From Cupriavidus sp. U2 (lineage in GTDB: Bacteria; Pseudomonadota; Gammaproteobacteria; Burkholderiales; Burkholderiaceae): DNA of 64,000 bases. Where the stretch lies: NCBI RefSeq assembly GCF_009663685.2, contig NZ_RCOG02000026.1, positions 124,001 through 188,000 on the forward strand, written 5' to 3'. Below are positions 1 to 8,650 of this stretch, piece after piece. Under the pieces are notes generated by a model, which ran no database searches, had not been told where the DNA came from, and worked only from the letters and a program-made list of their open reading frames with translations. The position numbers and the translations under genes were made by a program. How positions within the stretch are numbered: position 1 is the first letter of the stretch; each line of letters opens with the position of its first letter.

Positions 1-2
1 GC

Positions 3-1436
3 GTGCCGCAGGGCCACAAGGTGGCGCTGACGGACCTGAAAAAGGGCGACGCGGTCACGCGCTACAACGTGACCATCGGCTACGCGCTGCAGGACCTGCC
101 GCGCGGCAGCTGGGTCAACGAGCGCGTGATCGAAATGCCCGTGGCTCCGGGGCTGACCGACCTGCCGATCGGCACGCGCCTGCCCGAGCCGCTGCCGCCG
201 CTGGAAGGGTACACGTTCGAAGGCTTCCGCAATCCGGACGGCTCGGTGGGCACCCGCAACATCCTGGCCATCACCCAGACCGTGCAGTGCGTGGCTGGCG
301 TGGTCGATCACGCGGTCAAGCGCATCAAGGCCGAACTGCTGCCGAAATATCCGAACGTTGACGACGTGATCGGGCTGGAGCACACGTACGGCTGCGGCGT
401 GGCCATCGATGCGCCCGATGCCGTGGTGCCGATCCGCACGCTGCGCAATATCGCGCTGAACCCGAATTTTGGCGGAACTGCCATGATGGTGAGCCTGGGC
501 TGCGAGAAGCTGCAACCTGAGCGCCTGATGCCACCGGGCACGATTCCGATCCAGACCGGCGCCGGCGAAGTGCAGGTGGGTGTTGTCTGCCTGCAGGACG
601 ACAAGCATGTGGGCTTCGGCTCGATGATCGATTCGATCGTGCAGATGGCCATTCCGCACCTCGAGGCGCTCAATGCGCGCAAGCGCGAGACGGTACCTGT
701 TTCCGAGCTGGTGGTAGGCGTGCAGTGCGGCGGCAGCGATGCGTTCTCGGGCGTCACCGCCAACCCGGCCGTCGGCTTTGCCACCGACCTGCTGGTGCGT
801 GCCGGCGCCACGGTGATGTTCTCGGAAGTGACCGAAGTGCGCGACGGCATCGACCAGCTGACCTCGCGCGCCGCCACGCCCGAAGTGGCCGAGGCGATGA
901 TTCGCGAGATGGACTGGTATGACAAATACCTGGACCGTGGCCGCGTGGACCGCAGCGCCAACACCACGCCCGGCAACAAGAAGGGCGGCCTGTCGAACAT
1001 CGTCGAGAAGGCCATGGGGTCGATCGTGAAATCGGGCAGCGCGCCGATCTCGGGCGTGGTGTCGCCCGGCGACAAGGTTCGCACCAAGGGCCTGATCTAC
1101 GCCGCCACGCCGGCCAGCGACTTTATCTGCGGCACGCTGCAACTGGCGGCCGGCATGAACCTGCACGTGTTCACCACGGGCCGGGGCACGCCTTACGGCC
1201 TGGCCGAGGTGCCGGTCATCAAGGTGGCTACCCGCAGCGATCTGGCGCGCCGCTGGCACGACCTGATGGATGTCAACGCCGGCCGCATCGCCACGGGCGA
1301 AGCCACCATCGAGGATGTGGGCTGGGAGCTGTTCCGCCTGATGATCGACGTGGCCAGCGGCCGCAAGAAGACCTGGGCCGAGCACCATGGCCTGCACAAT
1401 TCGCTGGCACTGTTCAACCCGGCGCCGGTGACCTGA
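3..1436 (+). CDS. garD: Galactarate dehydratase, 5' end cut by the window
   Basis: This is the C-terminal approximately 90% of a UxaA/GarD-family sugar-acid dehydratase. GarD converts galactarate (mucate) to 5-keto-4-deoxy-D-glucarate in the cytoplasm. The reading frame is open from the first base, and E. coli GarD is about 523 residues, so roughly 40 N-terminal residues lie outside the window; the GTG at position 3 is not a credible start. Family landmarks are the [17 protein letters not shown] block near residue 69, the LEHTYGCGV block with its cysteine, and a C-terminal half rich in conserved glycines and cysteines ([17 protein letters not shown]). Altronate dehydratase UxaA is the main alternative, but the sequence blocks resemble GarD more closely. 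It ends just before a strong stem-loop at 1462-1493. Confidence 0.85.
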   Translation: MPQGHKVALTDLKKGDAVTRYNVTIGYALQDLPRGSWVNERVIEMPVAPGLTDLPIGTRLPEPLPPLEGYTFEGFRNPDGSVGTRNILAITQTVQCVAGVVDHAVKRIKAELLPKYPNVDDVIGLEHTYGCGVAIDAPDAVVPIRTLRNIALNPNFGGTAMMVSLGCEKLQPERLMPPGTIPIQTGAGEVQVGVVCLQDDKHVGFGSMIDSIVQMAIPHLEALNARKRETVPVSELVVGVQCGGSDAFSGVTANPAVGFATDLLVRAGATVMFSEVTEVRDGIDQLTSRAATPEVAEAMIREMDWYDKYLDRGRVDRSANTTPGNKKGGLSNIVEKAMGSIVKSGSAPISGVVSPGDKVRTKGLIYAATPASDFICGTLQLAAGMNLHVFTTGRGTPYGLAEVPVIKVATRSDLARRWHDLMDVNAGRIATGEATIEDVGWELFRLMIDVASGRKKTWAEHHGLHNSLALFNPAPVT

Positions 1437-1461
1437 GCGGAAGTGCGGAGGAGGGCGCTTT

Positions 1462-1493
1462 CTGCCGTGATCCCCGTTATCCGATCACGGCAG
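1462..1493. terminator. Perfect 11-bp stem-loop between convergent genes
   Basis: CTGCCGTGATC (1462-1472) pairs perfectly with GATCACGGCAG (1483-1493) around a 10-nt loop. It lies between the end of garD and the end of the minus-strand gene at 1530. There is no clear T-run on either side, so it may stabilise a 3' end or act bidirectionally rather than be a canonical intrinsic terminator. Confidence 0.55.
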
Positions 1494-1529
1494 GGCCGCC
1501 TTCCCCGGCAGTAGCGGAGCGATGGTCCG

Positions 1530-1907
1530 CTACTGCATGCATTTTTCCTGATAAACCTTCTGCAGTTGCCGGCGGGTGCGGTCGCGCTCGACCGTCGAGA
1601 TTTCATTGCCCTGGCTGTTTTCGACCGGCGCGTTCGAGGGCCGGTAGCTGCGGCGCGGGGTTTCGCCGATCTGCAAGGCCAGCTGGTCGCATTGCTCTTC
1701 GAGCGTGGGCGCATGCGACGGTGTGGGCTGGAAGCGGATCGAGCCTTGGCGGACCGCATCGGAAATGGCGTCGTTGATGGCGGCGTCGCCCGGGGACGGC
1801 TGCGGTGTCTGGGCATGCCCATGGAAAACGGGCGTCAGACCGGCGAACACGATGACGAACGACGCGGCGAACAATGCGAGTCGGTTTGCATGACGGCGCA
1901 GCAGCAT
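1530..1907 (-). CDS. Small secreted protein of unknown function
   Basis: A 125-residue protein with a clear N-terminal signal peptide: a basic start (MLLRRHANR), a hydrophobic core, and likely cleavage after HGHAQ near residue 32. The mature part is polar with two cysteines (residue ~73 in EEQCDQL and the near-terminal EKCMQ) that could form a disulfide. The ATG at 1907 is preceded by a GGAG ribosome-binding site at about 7 nt. I do not recognise a named domain. It was probably exported to the periplasm. It is convergent with garD and shares the intervening stem-loop. Confidence 0.6.
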   Translation of the reverse strand: MLLRRHANRLALFAASFVIVFAGLTPVFHGHAQTPQPSPGDAAINDAISDAVRQGSIRFQPTPSHAPTLEEQCDQLALQIGETPRRSYRPSNAPVENSQGNEISTVERDRTRRQLQKVYQEKCMQ

Positions 1908-2059
1908 GGATATCTCCGTGGCGTACTGGCACGCCCGCCGCAGGGCGGCGGGTGGCGGGTCGCAACCACCCTGGAGGGTGGATCAGCCGATGGTAGCGCC
2001 GATCCCGCGCCCGCGTCCATCGGCCCAAGGTGCTATGCGCGGGCGACGTGCGGCGCGGA

Positions 2060-2299
2060 TCAGGCGGGCGCGCGCAGGGCCAGGTTCAGCTGATCGACCG
2101 CCTCGGCCCAGTCGGCATCCTCGATGATCTCGTCGCGCAGCAGCGCGGCCTGTGCCGGTGTCCAGAAGGGGGCGTCCCAGAGATCCACATCTTGCGGCAC
2201 CGGCGAATGCCTGGCGATAAAGGCGCGGATGCTGGCCTCGTCCGACGGCAGGCCAAGCTGTGCGAAGAGGTCGGAGAACGGGTGGAAGGGGGTGTCCAT
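2060..2299 (-). CDS. DUF2789 family protein
   Basis: A 79-residue conserved protein matching the DUF2789 pattern: MDTPFHPFSDLFAQLGLPSD at the N terminus, an IRAFIARH helix, and a DAPFWTPAQAALL block followed by EDADWAEAVDQLN. Function is unknown; the family occurs as a single-copy small cytosolic protein in many proteobacteria. The start is placed at the ATG at 2299, because GGGAGA lies 7 nt upstream; an in-frame ATG at 2317 would lie upstream of that site and is less likely. Confidence 0.75.
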   Translation of the reverse strand: MDTPFHPFSDLFAQLGLPSDEASIRAFIARHSPVPQDVDLWDAPFWTPAQAALLRDEIIEDADWAEAVDQLNLALRAPA

Positions 2300-2405
2300 G
2301 GCGATGTCTCCCGGCAACTGGCGGCCGGCGTGGCCAGCCGGAGGTTCCAGCTTAGGTCAGGATTGGCGCTGCGCGAGATCGCGCCGTCCCGATTCGGCTG
2401 GCCAT

Positions 2406-2774
2406 TCAGCCGCCAATGATCTGCTTGGAAAACGTGGCGCGCTCCATTTCCACGACGTTCACCGTGACTTGCACGGTCTGCCCTGGCGCGCCGGGCCGCA
2501 CCATTTCCGAAATCGCATTCACCACCAGTTCGCCAAGCTGCTTGCGCACGCCCTGGTCGCGGCCGTCCAGGATCTGCAGCGTGGCATGGACGAAGGCGCG
2601 GTCGGCCGGCTCCGTGCCCTGGCGGAACGTGGACAGCGTGACGCAACGCGACTTGATATCGGGTTCCTGGAACTGGCCGCTCGACAGCAGCGCGGCATTC
2701 GCTTCGTCCAGCAGTTCCTCATAGGAGCAGGTCAGGCGCGTGTTTTCGGTGATTTCGACAATCAGATGGGGCAT
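2406..2774 (-). CDS. 5-carboxymethyl-2-hydroxymuconate isomerase family (tautomerase) protein
   Basis: A 122-residue protein of the CHMI (HpaF-like) branch of the tautomerase superfamily. It begins Met-Pro-His-Leu-Ile-Val-Glu, which leaves the N-terminal proline (Pro2 before Met removal) that serves as the catalytic base in this superfamily. This decides the start at 2774; the frame is open upstream to 2822 but a longer product would bury the proline. CHMI isomerises 5-carboxymethyl-2-hydroxymuconate in homoprotocatechuate breakdown. No other hpa gene lies nearby, so the real substrate is uncertain. Confidence 0.7.
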   Translation of the reverse strand: MPHLIVEITENTRLTCSYEELLDEANAALLSSGQFQEPDIKSRCVTLSTFRQGTEPADRAFVHATLQILDGRDQGVRKQLGELVVNAISEMVRPGAPGQTVQVTVNVVEMERATFSKQIIGG

Positions 2775-2865
2775 GGAAACGGTTCCGTGGGACGAAGGCA
2801 GGGAATCCGCATCGTACGGCAATCCCGGCTGTCATGTCGACGCTTCACGCGCTAAGCTTGCCGAC

Positions 2866-3369
2866 ATGGACCAATTCTCTCTGGAACTCTTCTGGCGGCT
2901 GCTGGGCGGGCTTGCCGCGGGCGCCATCATCGGCCTGGACCGCAACCTGCACGGCAAGGCGGCCGGCATGCGAACGCTGGGGCTGGTGGCGCTGGGGGCG
3001 GCCACGGCCGTGTGCGTGGTGACGCTCAACGGACACCCTGCCGATGCCATGTCGCGTGTGCTGCAGGGCTTGCTGACCGGGGTGGGCTTCCTGGGGGTAG
3101 GCGTGATTGCGCGGCACGGCGTGCATGACCGGCCGCAGGGGCTGACCACGGCGGCGGGTATCTGGCTGGCGGCCATCCTGGGCGCGGCGTCGGGCGCCGG
3201 CTATTACGCGATCGTGGTGATGGCGCTCGTGCTGGGCATGCTGCTGCTGCGGCTGGGCGGCAAGTTCGAGAACAGCCTGCATGCCCGCTTCGACGGCAGG
3301 CTGACCAAAAAGCTACCCCCGGAATACCGCGACGGCGACGACGATGGGGCCGACACGCCGCCGCGCTGA
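2866..3369 (+). CDS. MgtC/SapB family inner-membrane protein
   Basis: A 167-residue membrane protein. The N-terminal segment LFWRLLGGLAAGAIIGLDR, followed by GMRTLGLVALGAA, is the MgtC signature. Further helices lie at GLLTGVGFLGVGVIARHG and at GLTTAAGIWLAAILGAASG, and the C-terminal tail is charged and cytoplasmic. MgtC proteins are linked to magnesium limitation and, in pathogens, to inhibition of ATP synthase; shorter homologues like this one, lacking the C-terminal regulatory domain, are widespread and uncharacterised. The start is the ATG at 2866, since the upstream in-frame extension is not membrane-like. It is convergent with the IclR gene across a hairpin. Confidence 0.75.
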   Translation: MDQFSLELFWRLLGGLAAGAIIGLDRNLHGKAAGMRTLGLVALGAATAVCVVTLNGHPADAMSRVLQGLLTGVGFLGVGVIARHGVHDRPQGLTTAAGIWLAAILGAASGAGYYAIVVMALVLGMLLLRLGGKFENSLHARFDGRLTKKLPPEYRDGDDDGADTPPR

Positions 3370-3386
3370 GCGCGAAGCGGCGTGTC
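3352..3386. terminator. Compound GC-rich hairpin between convergent genes
   Basis: GACACGCCGC (3352-3361) pairs with GCGGCGTGTC (3377-3386). An inner CGCGC/GCGCG stem fills most of the loop. It overlaps the last codons of the mgtC-like gene and precedes the 3' end of the IclR gene. No T-run is seen; a bidirectional attenuation or end-protection role is an inference. Confidence 0.45.
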
Positions 3387-3401
3387 CGGCAGGCTCCCGG
3401 C

Positions 3402-4286
3402 TCAGGCGCTCACGCCCAGTGCCGCCTCGATGCCCCGGATGTGCTGCTGCAGCAGCGGCCGGACCTTTTCCAGTAGATGGGCGGGCGGCACCAGCGCGTT
3501 GGGGCCGCTGCAGCTCAACGTCATCGGCGGCAGCGACGACCCCGGCCGGAACGCCAGCGCAATCGAGTTGATATCGGGCAGCCATTCCCCGAACGACGTC
3601 GTGCAGCCCAGCCGGCGCTGTTCGTCGCGGCAGTTCGACAGGATGCCTTCGGCCTGCGCGGCGCTGACCTTGTCGTCGGCGCGGAATGCGCTCAGCGCCT
3701 GGCGCTGCTCGGCGGGCGGCAGGGCCAGCAGGTACGCGCGTCCCGCCGCAGTGGTCAGGCCCGAAACGCGACTGCCGACCGGCACCCGCAGCGTCAGGTA
3801 GCTTTCCGACTGGCAGTTTTCATAGATCAGCATGCGGCCGCGGTCGCGCACGATCAGCGACGCCACGCCTTGCGACAGTTCGGCCAGTTCGCGCATGAAG
3901 GGCTTGGCCACCGACAGCACGTCGGCGCCTTGCTGACCGGCGGGCGCCAGCGCCAGCGCGGAACTGCCCAGGCGGTAACGCACGGGGTCGGACAGCGCCT
4001 GCAGGTAGCCGAGTTCGGTCAGCGTGTGGGTCAGCCGCGAGATCGTCGATTTCGGCAGGCCGCAGCGTTGTGCCAGTTCGGCATTGCCGAGTTCCGCGTC
4101 GAACCCGCGAAAGCACGCTAGTACGTCGAGCCCGCGCGCCAGTGCCGTCACGAAGTGGCGGTCTTCCTTGCGGTTGTCCTTGCGTGCGGGGGTGGTGTCG
4201 GACGGCATGTCGATGGCGTGGTCGCGGTCGCCAAGGTCGGCGGCGTCCGGCCGTTCGGTCAGGGTGTCTTCCATGAGGCTGCTCAC
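3402..4286 (-). CDS. IclR family transcriptional regulator
   Basis: A regulator with an N-terminal winged helix-turn-helix (LARGLDVLACFRGF, then ELAQRCGLPKSTISRLTHTLTELGYL, roughly residues 45-95) and a C-terminal IclR effector domain (GVASLIVRDRGRMLIYENCQ through SIALAFRPG). IclR proteins bind small aromatic or organic acids and usually control an adjacent catabolic gene. The annotated GTG at 4286 overlaps the stop of the upstream ligase gene (GTGA), and an ATG at 4274 is an equally possible start; neither has a strong Shine-Dalgarno. The overlap indicates co-transcription and translational coupling with the ligase, which is the probable target. Confidence 0.85.
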   Translation of the reverse strand: MSSLMEDTLTERPDAADLGDRDHAIDMPSDTTPARKDNRKEDRHFVTALARGLDVLACFRGFDAELGNAELAQRCGLPKSTISRLTHTLTELGYLQALSDPVRYRLGSSALALAPAGQQGADVLSVAKPFMRELAELSQGVASLIVRDRGRMLIYENCQSESYLTLRVPVGSRVSGLTTAAGRAYLLALPPAEQRQALSAFRADDKVSAAQAEGILSNCRDEQRRLGCTTSFGEWLPDINSIALAFRPGSSLPPMTLSCSGPNALVPPAHLLEKVRPLLQQHIRGIEAALGVSA

Positions 4287-5884
4287 ACGTTGCCGGCCGC
4301 CAGCTGCTCGCGCAGGCGGGCCTTGAGGATCTTGCCCGACGGTGCGGCAGGCAGTTGCTGCACCGTGCGGATTTCAGCGGGAATCTTGTAGGGCGACAGG
4401 CGCTCGCGCAGGAAGGCCCGCAAGGCGGCTTCGTCCAGCGCCATGCCACTGCGTACCTCGACAAACGCAATCACTTCCTCGTTGCCTTCGACGGCGCGGC
4501 CCACCACGGCCGACTGCAGCACGGCCGGGAAGGCATTGAGCGACTGCTCCACTTCCTCCGGGTACACGTTGAAGCCCGAATGGATGATGATTTCCTTCGA
4601 GCGGCCGACGATCGACACGGCGCCGTCGGCATCGATGCGCGCGAGGTCGCCGGTATGCAGCCAGCCATCGCTGTCGATGGTCTGCGCGGTCAGGTCGGGC
4701 CTGCGGTAGTAGCCCTTCATCACATTGGGCCCGCGCACCAGCAGTTCGCCACTGCCGTCGGGCAGCGGGTTGCCCAGGCGGATTTCCACGTCGGGCACGG
4801 CCGGGCCCACGGAGCAGTCATTGCGTGGCTGTTCCACCCGGGTCTGGCAGACCGTGGGAGATGTCTCGGTCATGCCGTAGCCATTGTTCAGCACGATACC
4901 GAACGCGTCTTCAAAGGCGGCCTTCAGCGATGCCGTCAGCGGTGCGCCGCCCGACTGCGCGATGCGCAGCGACGGCGTGCGCAGCGATTGGTTGTTGGCG
5001 CGGCCCCATTCGATGATCTTGGCGTACATGGCCGGCACCCCGTGCAGCACCGTCAGCTGATCGTCGATCAGCGTACGCACCAGCTTGTCGGGCCGGAAAC
5101 GCGGTTCGTAGAACACCGTCGCACCGTTCGATACCGGGCCCACCAGCAGCACGGACAGGCCGTACACGTGCGAGATCGGCAGCACGCCGTAGATGCGGTC
5201 GCCGGGCTTCACGCGCGACTGCATGCGGTTGGAATGGCCGATGAACATCAGGTTGGCGTGCGTCAGCATCACGGCCTTCGACGCGCCGGTGGTGCCTGTC
5301 GTGTAGATCATCGCCGCCACCTGCTGGCGCGGGTCGGCTTCGACGGGTTCGGGCTCGACGCCGTCGTCGATGGCGCTGACCAGCAGCTTGCCCACGTGCG
5401 GCCATTCGGCCCACTGCGCGCCACGCGCCAGGCCGTGCTCGCGCGCCTCGGGGAAATCGTTGTCGAGATACAGCGTCACGCGCGCGCCGGCGTGCTCGAC
5501 GATATTGGCGATCTCGCGCTGCGACAGCCGCGCATTGACCGGCACCGACCAGGCGTCGATGGCGCTCAGCGCCAGCAGCAGCACCGCGCAGCCCACGCTG
5601 TTCTCGGTCACCAGCACCACGCGGTCGCCGCCGCGCACACCGAGTTCGGACAGCGTCGTGGCCGTTTCACGAACCGCCACGTCGAGTTCGGCGTAGCGCA
5701 AGGCCCGGTGTGCATCCATGATCGCGATCCGCTCGGGCGTGCTAGCCACCCAGGGCGCCATGGTCTGGTGCAAGCGGGCGAACGCGGGTTCGAACGGGGG
5801 CGGCGTATCGGGGGTGTTTGCGGCGGATGGCGCCTGAGCGGGTGCGGACCCGGAATGGGTCGCGGGTGCAGCGGTACTGCGCAT
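4283..5884 (-). CDS. AMP-forming acyl-CoA synthetase (class I adenylate-forming ligase)
   Basis: A 533-residue ligase that activates a carboxylic acid to acyl-AMP and then acyl-CoA. Visible motifs are the phosphate-binding loop TTGTTGASK (about 195-203), the GYGMTETSP motif, the GWLHTGDLARID motif, the hinge region GFNVYPEEVEQ, and the C-terminal catalytic lysine in PSGK (Lys518). The first ~35 residues are Ala/Pro/Thr-rich and probably disordered. It resembles long-chain or aromatic acyl-CoA ligases; the substrate cannot be read from sequence. It precedes and overlaps an IclR regulator by 4 bp, which suggests inducible catabolism of an aromatic or fatty acid. Confidence 0.85.
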   Translation of the reverse strand: MRSTAAPATHSGSAPAQAPSAANTPDTPPPFEPAFARLHQTMAPWVASTPERIAIMDAHRALRYAELDVAVRETATTLSELGVRGGDRVVLVTENSVGCAVLLLALSAIDAWSVPVNARLSQREIANIVEHAGARVTLYLDNDFPEAREHGLARGAQWAEWPHVGKLLVSAIDDGVEPEPVEADPRQQVAAMIYTTGTTGASKAVMLTHANLMFIGHSNRMQSRVKPGDRIYGVLPISHVYGLSVLLVGPVSNGATVFYEPRFRPDKLVRTLIDDQLTVLHGVPAMYAKIIEWGRANNQSLRTPSLRIAQSGGAPLTASLKAAFEDAFGIVLNNGYGMTETSPTVCQTRVEQPRNDCSVGPAVPDVEIRLGNPLPDGSGELLVRGPNVMKGYYRRPDLTAQTIDSDGWLHTGDLARIDADGAVSIVGRSKEIIIHSGFNVYPEEVEQSLNAFPAVLQSAVVGRAVEGNEEVIAFVEVRSGMALDEAALRAFLRERLSPYKIPAEIRTVQQLPAAPSGKILKARLREQLAAGNV

Positions 5885-6190
5885 GATGTCTCCGGGTAAG
5901 GCTCCGGCGTTGACCTCTGGGATCGCCGGTATTCGATGTGGGTCATCGTCCCATCGTTTTTCAACGAGTGCAACCGCACGGTGGAATAGTGGTTCTGCAT
6001 AGCGGAATCAGACGCGAATCTCTGTGCGAATATCGGAGCGCCACGCTTGCCGTTCGTCTCCCGGATTTGTCGTGTTTGCGACATGTCTGCCAATGTCTTG
6101 TGCCAGTAACAGGACTTGTCGTACGTCTTCAAAGACAATGGAGATGAGAACGCTTATCATGTGCGTTCCATTTTTCGGACTAGTACAAAC
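5885..6190. other. Divergent intergenic region holding a Fur-like site
   Basis: About 306 bp separates the minus-strand ligase from the plus-strand iron module. I see no ORF with credible coding character. It must hold the promoters for both directions. The right end carries a Fur-like palindrome, listed separately. Confidence 0.5.
6145..6159 (+). promoter_or_regulatory. Putative Fur box upstream of the iron module
   Basis: TGAGAAC-G-CTTATCA matches the 7-1-7 Fur consensus TGATAAT-N-ATTATCA at 11 of 14 positions. It lies 32-46 bp upstream of the ATG at 6191, where a promoter would be expected. The downstream DUF3649/PepSY/DUF3325/TonB-receptor genes are a typical Fur-repressed set, which supports the call. 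Confidence 0.55.
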
Positions 6191-6490
6191 ATGAAGCAGG
6201 GCGTTCCGATGGGCTATCGCATGGCGATTGCCTCGCGCGCAGTGGCCGCCATCCTCGGTGGCTACGCCGTTGCCGCCTTGGCGACGGGATGCCTGGCGCT
6301 GGTGCTTGCCGACTGGGCGGGCATGGCGCGCGTCGAGGCGGTCATCACGTCCACGCTGCTGTCGTTCCTGTGGTTTGCGCTGGCGGTGATCTGGGTGTTT
6401 GCCGCCGATACGGCCCGGCGTGCCTGGATCGGCCTGGCCGTGCCCGCCGCAGTGCTGGCCGCGGGCTGGCTCGCCTTGCGGAGCGCGTGA
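6191..6490 (+). CDS. DUF3649-type small membrane protein of an iron-uptake module
   Basis: A 99-residue protein with three predicted membrane helices (AVAAILGGYAVAALATGCLALVL, ITSTLLSFLWFALAVIWVFAA, and the C-terminal WIGLAVPAAVLAAGWLAL). Its size, topology and position match the DUF3649 'iron uptake' family found upstream of PepSY proteins in siderophore operons. The start may be the ATG at 6191 or the one at 6209; neither has a strong Shine-Dalgarno. Its stop overlaps the next ATG (TGATG), so the two genes are translationally coupled. The molecular role is unknown; help in inner-membrane iron or siderophore handling is inferred from context. Confidence 0.7.
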   Translation: MKQGVPMGYRMAIASRAVAAILGGYAVAALATGCLALVLADWAGMARVEAVITSTLLSFLWFALAVIWVFAADTARRAWIGLAVPAAVLAAGWLALRSA

Positions 6491-8136
6491 TGGCCGGGCT
6501 CAGGAAAGGCCAGGGCCTGCGGCAGTCGATGGCGTGGCTGCATACGTGGTCGGGCCTGCTGGTGTGCTGGGTGCTGTTCCTGGTGTTCTGCGGCGGCACC
6601 GCCAGCTATGTCAAGGACGAGATCACCGTCTGGATGAAGCCGGAGTTCCACGCTTCGCTGAACCAGAACGTGCCGGCCGCCGATGCCGTCGGGCGCGCCG
6701 TCGCCTTCCTGCAGCGCGAGGCACCGGACGCAGAACGCTGGTTCATCACACTCCCTGACGAGCGCAATCCCGCCATCTCGATGTTCTGGCTGCGTCCGGC
6801 CAAGCCCGAGGACGCCGGCAAGCCCAATCGTGCGCGGCTGGAAACGCGTACGCTCGACGCCGTATCCGGCGAACCGATCCCCGGCGCCCGCCAGACGCGC
6901 GGCGGTGAATTCCTGTACCGGCTCCATTTCGACCTGCACTACATGCCCGCGATCTGGGCCCGCTGGATCATCGGCTTCTGCACCATGTTCATGCTGGTGG
7001 CCATCATCAGCGGCGTGATCACGCACCGGCGCATCTTCGCGGATTTCTTCACGTTCCGCGCCCGCAAGGGACAGCGTTCCTGGCTTGACGCCCACAACGC
7101 GGTGGCCGTGCTGGCGCTGCCGTTCCATCTGATGATCACCTACACGGGCCTGGTGACGCTGCTGTTCATGTACATGCCCTGGGGCATCCAGGCCGTGTAC
7201 AGGGGCGACGAGCAGGCCTTCAACGCCGAGCTGGCCGCCCGCGCGCCCCGTGTGAAGCCAACCACCGAAACCGCGCCGCTGGCGGCGATCGGGCCGATGC
7301 TCGCGCAGGCGACGGCGCACTGGCAGGGTGCCGCGCCGCGCCGCATCACGGTGGAGGCGCCCAACAAGGCCAATGCCACGGTAGCCGTGGCACGCGAGCA
7401 AGGCCGGCAGTTCGGCACGACGACGCCCACCGTGGTCTTCACGGGCGCCACCGGTGAACGGAAGGCAACGCTGGGCGATGAGATGGCGCCGGCGGCCACC
7501 ACGCGTTCGGCCATGATCGGTCTGCACGTGGCGCACTTTGCGCCGCCGCTGCTGCGCGCGCTGTTCTTCGCGTCCGGTCTCGCCGGCTGCCTGATGGTGG
7601 CCACCGGCGCGTTGCTATGGGCGGTCAAGACGCGGCAGAGCCATGCCAAACGGATTGCCGCCACGGGCCGTACGCCGTTCGGCCTGCGGCTGGTCGAGGC
7701 GCTGAACCTTGGCGTGATTGCGGGCCTGCCGATCGCGATCGGTGCGTACTTCTGGGCCAATCGTTTGCTTCCCGTCGATCTGGCGCAACGCCAGGCCGCC
7801 GAAATCCAGACATTCTTCGGCGCCTGGGCCGTGGCGGCGCTGCTGGCGCAATGGCGCCCCACGCGCGCCATGTGGCGCGTGCAGCTGTGGGTGGCCGCGA
7901 CGCTGTTTGCCGGCGTGCCCGTGCTGAATGCACTGACCACATCGACCCATCTCGGCGTGACGCTGTTCCACGGGCCCGGCGTGGTCGCTGGCTTCGATCT
8001 GACTGCGATGGCGCTGGGCATCGGCCTGGGTGCGGCGGCCTGGGTGCTTGGCAAGCAAGGCGCCGCCCCGCGCAAGGCGGCTGCCCCGCGCGCGGTAGCT
8101 GGCGTGGGCGAGATGTCGCGGGAGGTGTCGCAATGA
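6490..8136 (+). CDS. PepSY-associated transmembrane protein (siderophore iron reduction/uptake)
   Basis: A 548-residue inner-membrane protein of the PepSY_TM family. An N-terminal helix (LHTWSGLLVCWVLFLVFCGG) is followed by a periplasmic PepSY-like region, then a paired-helix core (WIIGFCTMFMLVAIISGVITHRRIF and AVLALPFHLMITYTGLVTLLF), a second soluble region, and several C-terminal helices. Histidines in these helices (LHTW, ITHRR, LPFHLMI, LHVAHF) resemble haem- or metal-coordinating positions. In pseudomonads related proteins help reduce ferric siderophores in the periplasm, which is the likely role here. It overlaps the genes on both sides (1 bp and 4 bp). Confidence 0.8.
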   Translation: MAGLRKGQGLRQSMAWLHTWSGLLVCWVLFLVFCGGTASYVKDEITVWMKPEFHASLNQNVPAADAVGRAVAFLQREAPDAERWFITLPDERNPAISMFWLRPAKPEDAGKPNRARLETRTLDAVSGEPIPGARQTRGGEFLYRLHFDLHYMPAIWARWIIGFCTMFMLVAIISGVITHRRIFADFFTFRARKGQRSWLDAHNAVAVLALPFHLMITYTGLVTLLFMYMPWGIQAVYRGDEQAFNAELAARAPRVKPTTETAPLAAIGPMLAQATAHWQGAAPRRITVEAPNKANATVAVAREQGRQFGTTTPTVVFTGATGERKATLGDEMAPAATTRSAMIGLHVAHFAPPLLRALFFASGLAGCLMVATGALLWAVKTRQSHAKRIAATGRTPFGLRLVEALNLGVIAGLPIAIGAYFWANRLLPVDLAQRQAAEIQTFFGAWAVAALLAQWRPTRAMWRVQLWVAATLFAGVPVLNALTTSTHLGVTLFHGPGVVAGFDLTAMALGIGLGAAAWVLGKQGAAPRKAAAPRAVAGVGEMSREVSQ

Positions 8137-8513
8137 GCGTGGCATGGATGCCGGTCGGGCCGGCCTGCGTCGCGGGCCTGGGCTTCGCGATCGGCGGATT
8201 CATGTGGCTGGCGCAGGCCATGGATCGCCATCACGCGGACATGTTCGGACGCGGCAGCACGCCGGCACCGGCCCGGGCCATGCGGCTGCGCTGGCAGGGC
8301 TCGTTCGCGCTGGTGCTGGCCCTGGCCGCGTGCGTGCTGGCCGAAGGCTGGGCCTTCGGCGTCGTCTACTGGGCCGGACTGTTGACGCTTGGCGCGCTGG
8401 CCGTGGTCGGTGCGTTTGCCTGGGCGCCGCATGCCACGCCGCGGCTGGCGCGCGCGTCCATCGCGGTGGGCATGGCGGCGACCATGGCGTCGCCGTGGCT
8501 CATGCCGTCATAA
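8133..8513 (+). CDS. DUF3325 family membrane protein
   Basis: A 126-residue protein with four membrane segments, beginning GPACVAGLGFAIGGFMWLAQAMDRH, then FALVLALAACVLAEGWAFGVVYWAGLL, TLGALAVVGAFAWAP and a final helix. The pattern and the position immediately after a PepSY protein match DUF3325. The ATG at 8133 overlaps the upstream stop (ATGA). Function is unknown beyond its constant association with TonB-receptor/PepSY iron operons. Confidence 0.75.
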   Translation: MSVAWMPVGPACVAGLGFAIGGFMWLAQAMDRHHADMFGRGSTPAPARAMRLRWQGSFALVLALAACVLAEGWAFGVVYWAGLLTLGALAVVGAFAWAPHATPRLARASIAVGMAATMASPWLMPS

Positions 8514-8650
8514 GGCGCCGACGCATCACAACCAATTCCAACGAGCATCGCCGACAGAGCGATGCCGCCATTCACGGACACGGGTCATGCCTGTTGGCCG
8601 CGTCGGGAACGCGGTGCAGGCGTCATCGGTTTATTTTTGGGAGTGTCATC

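Noticed and set aside
4355..5899. 514-codon plus-strand frame opposite the acyl-CoA ligase
   Set aside because: All ligase motifs are on the minus strand; this frame is an antisense shadow.
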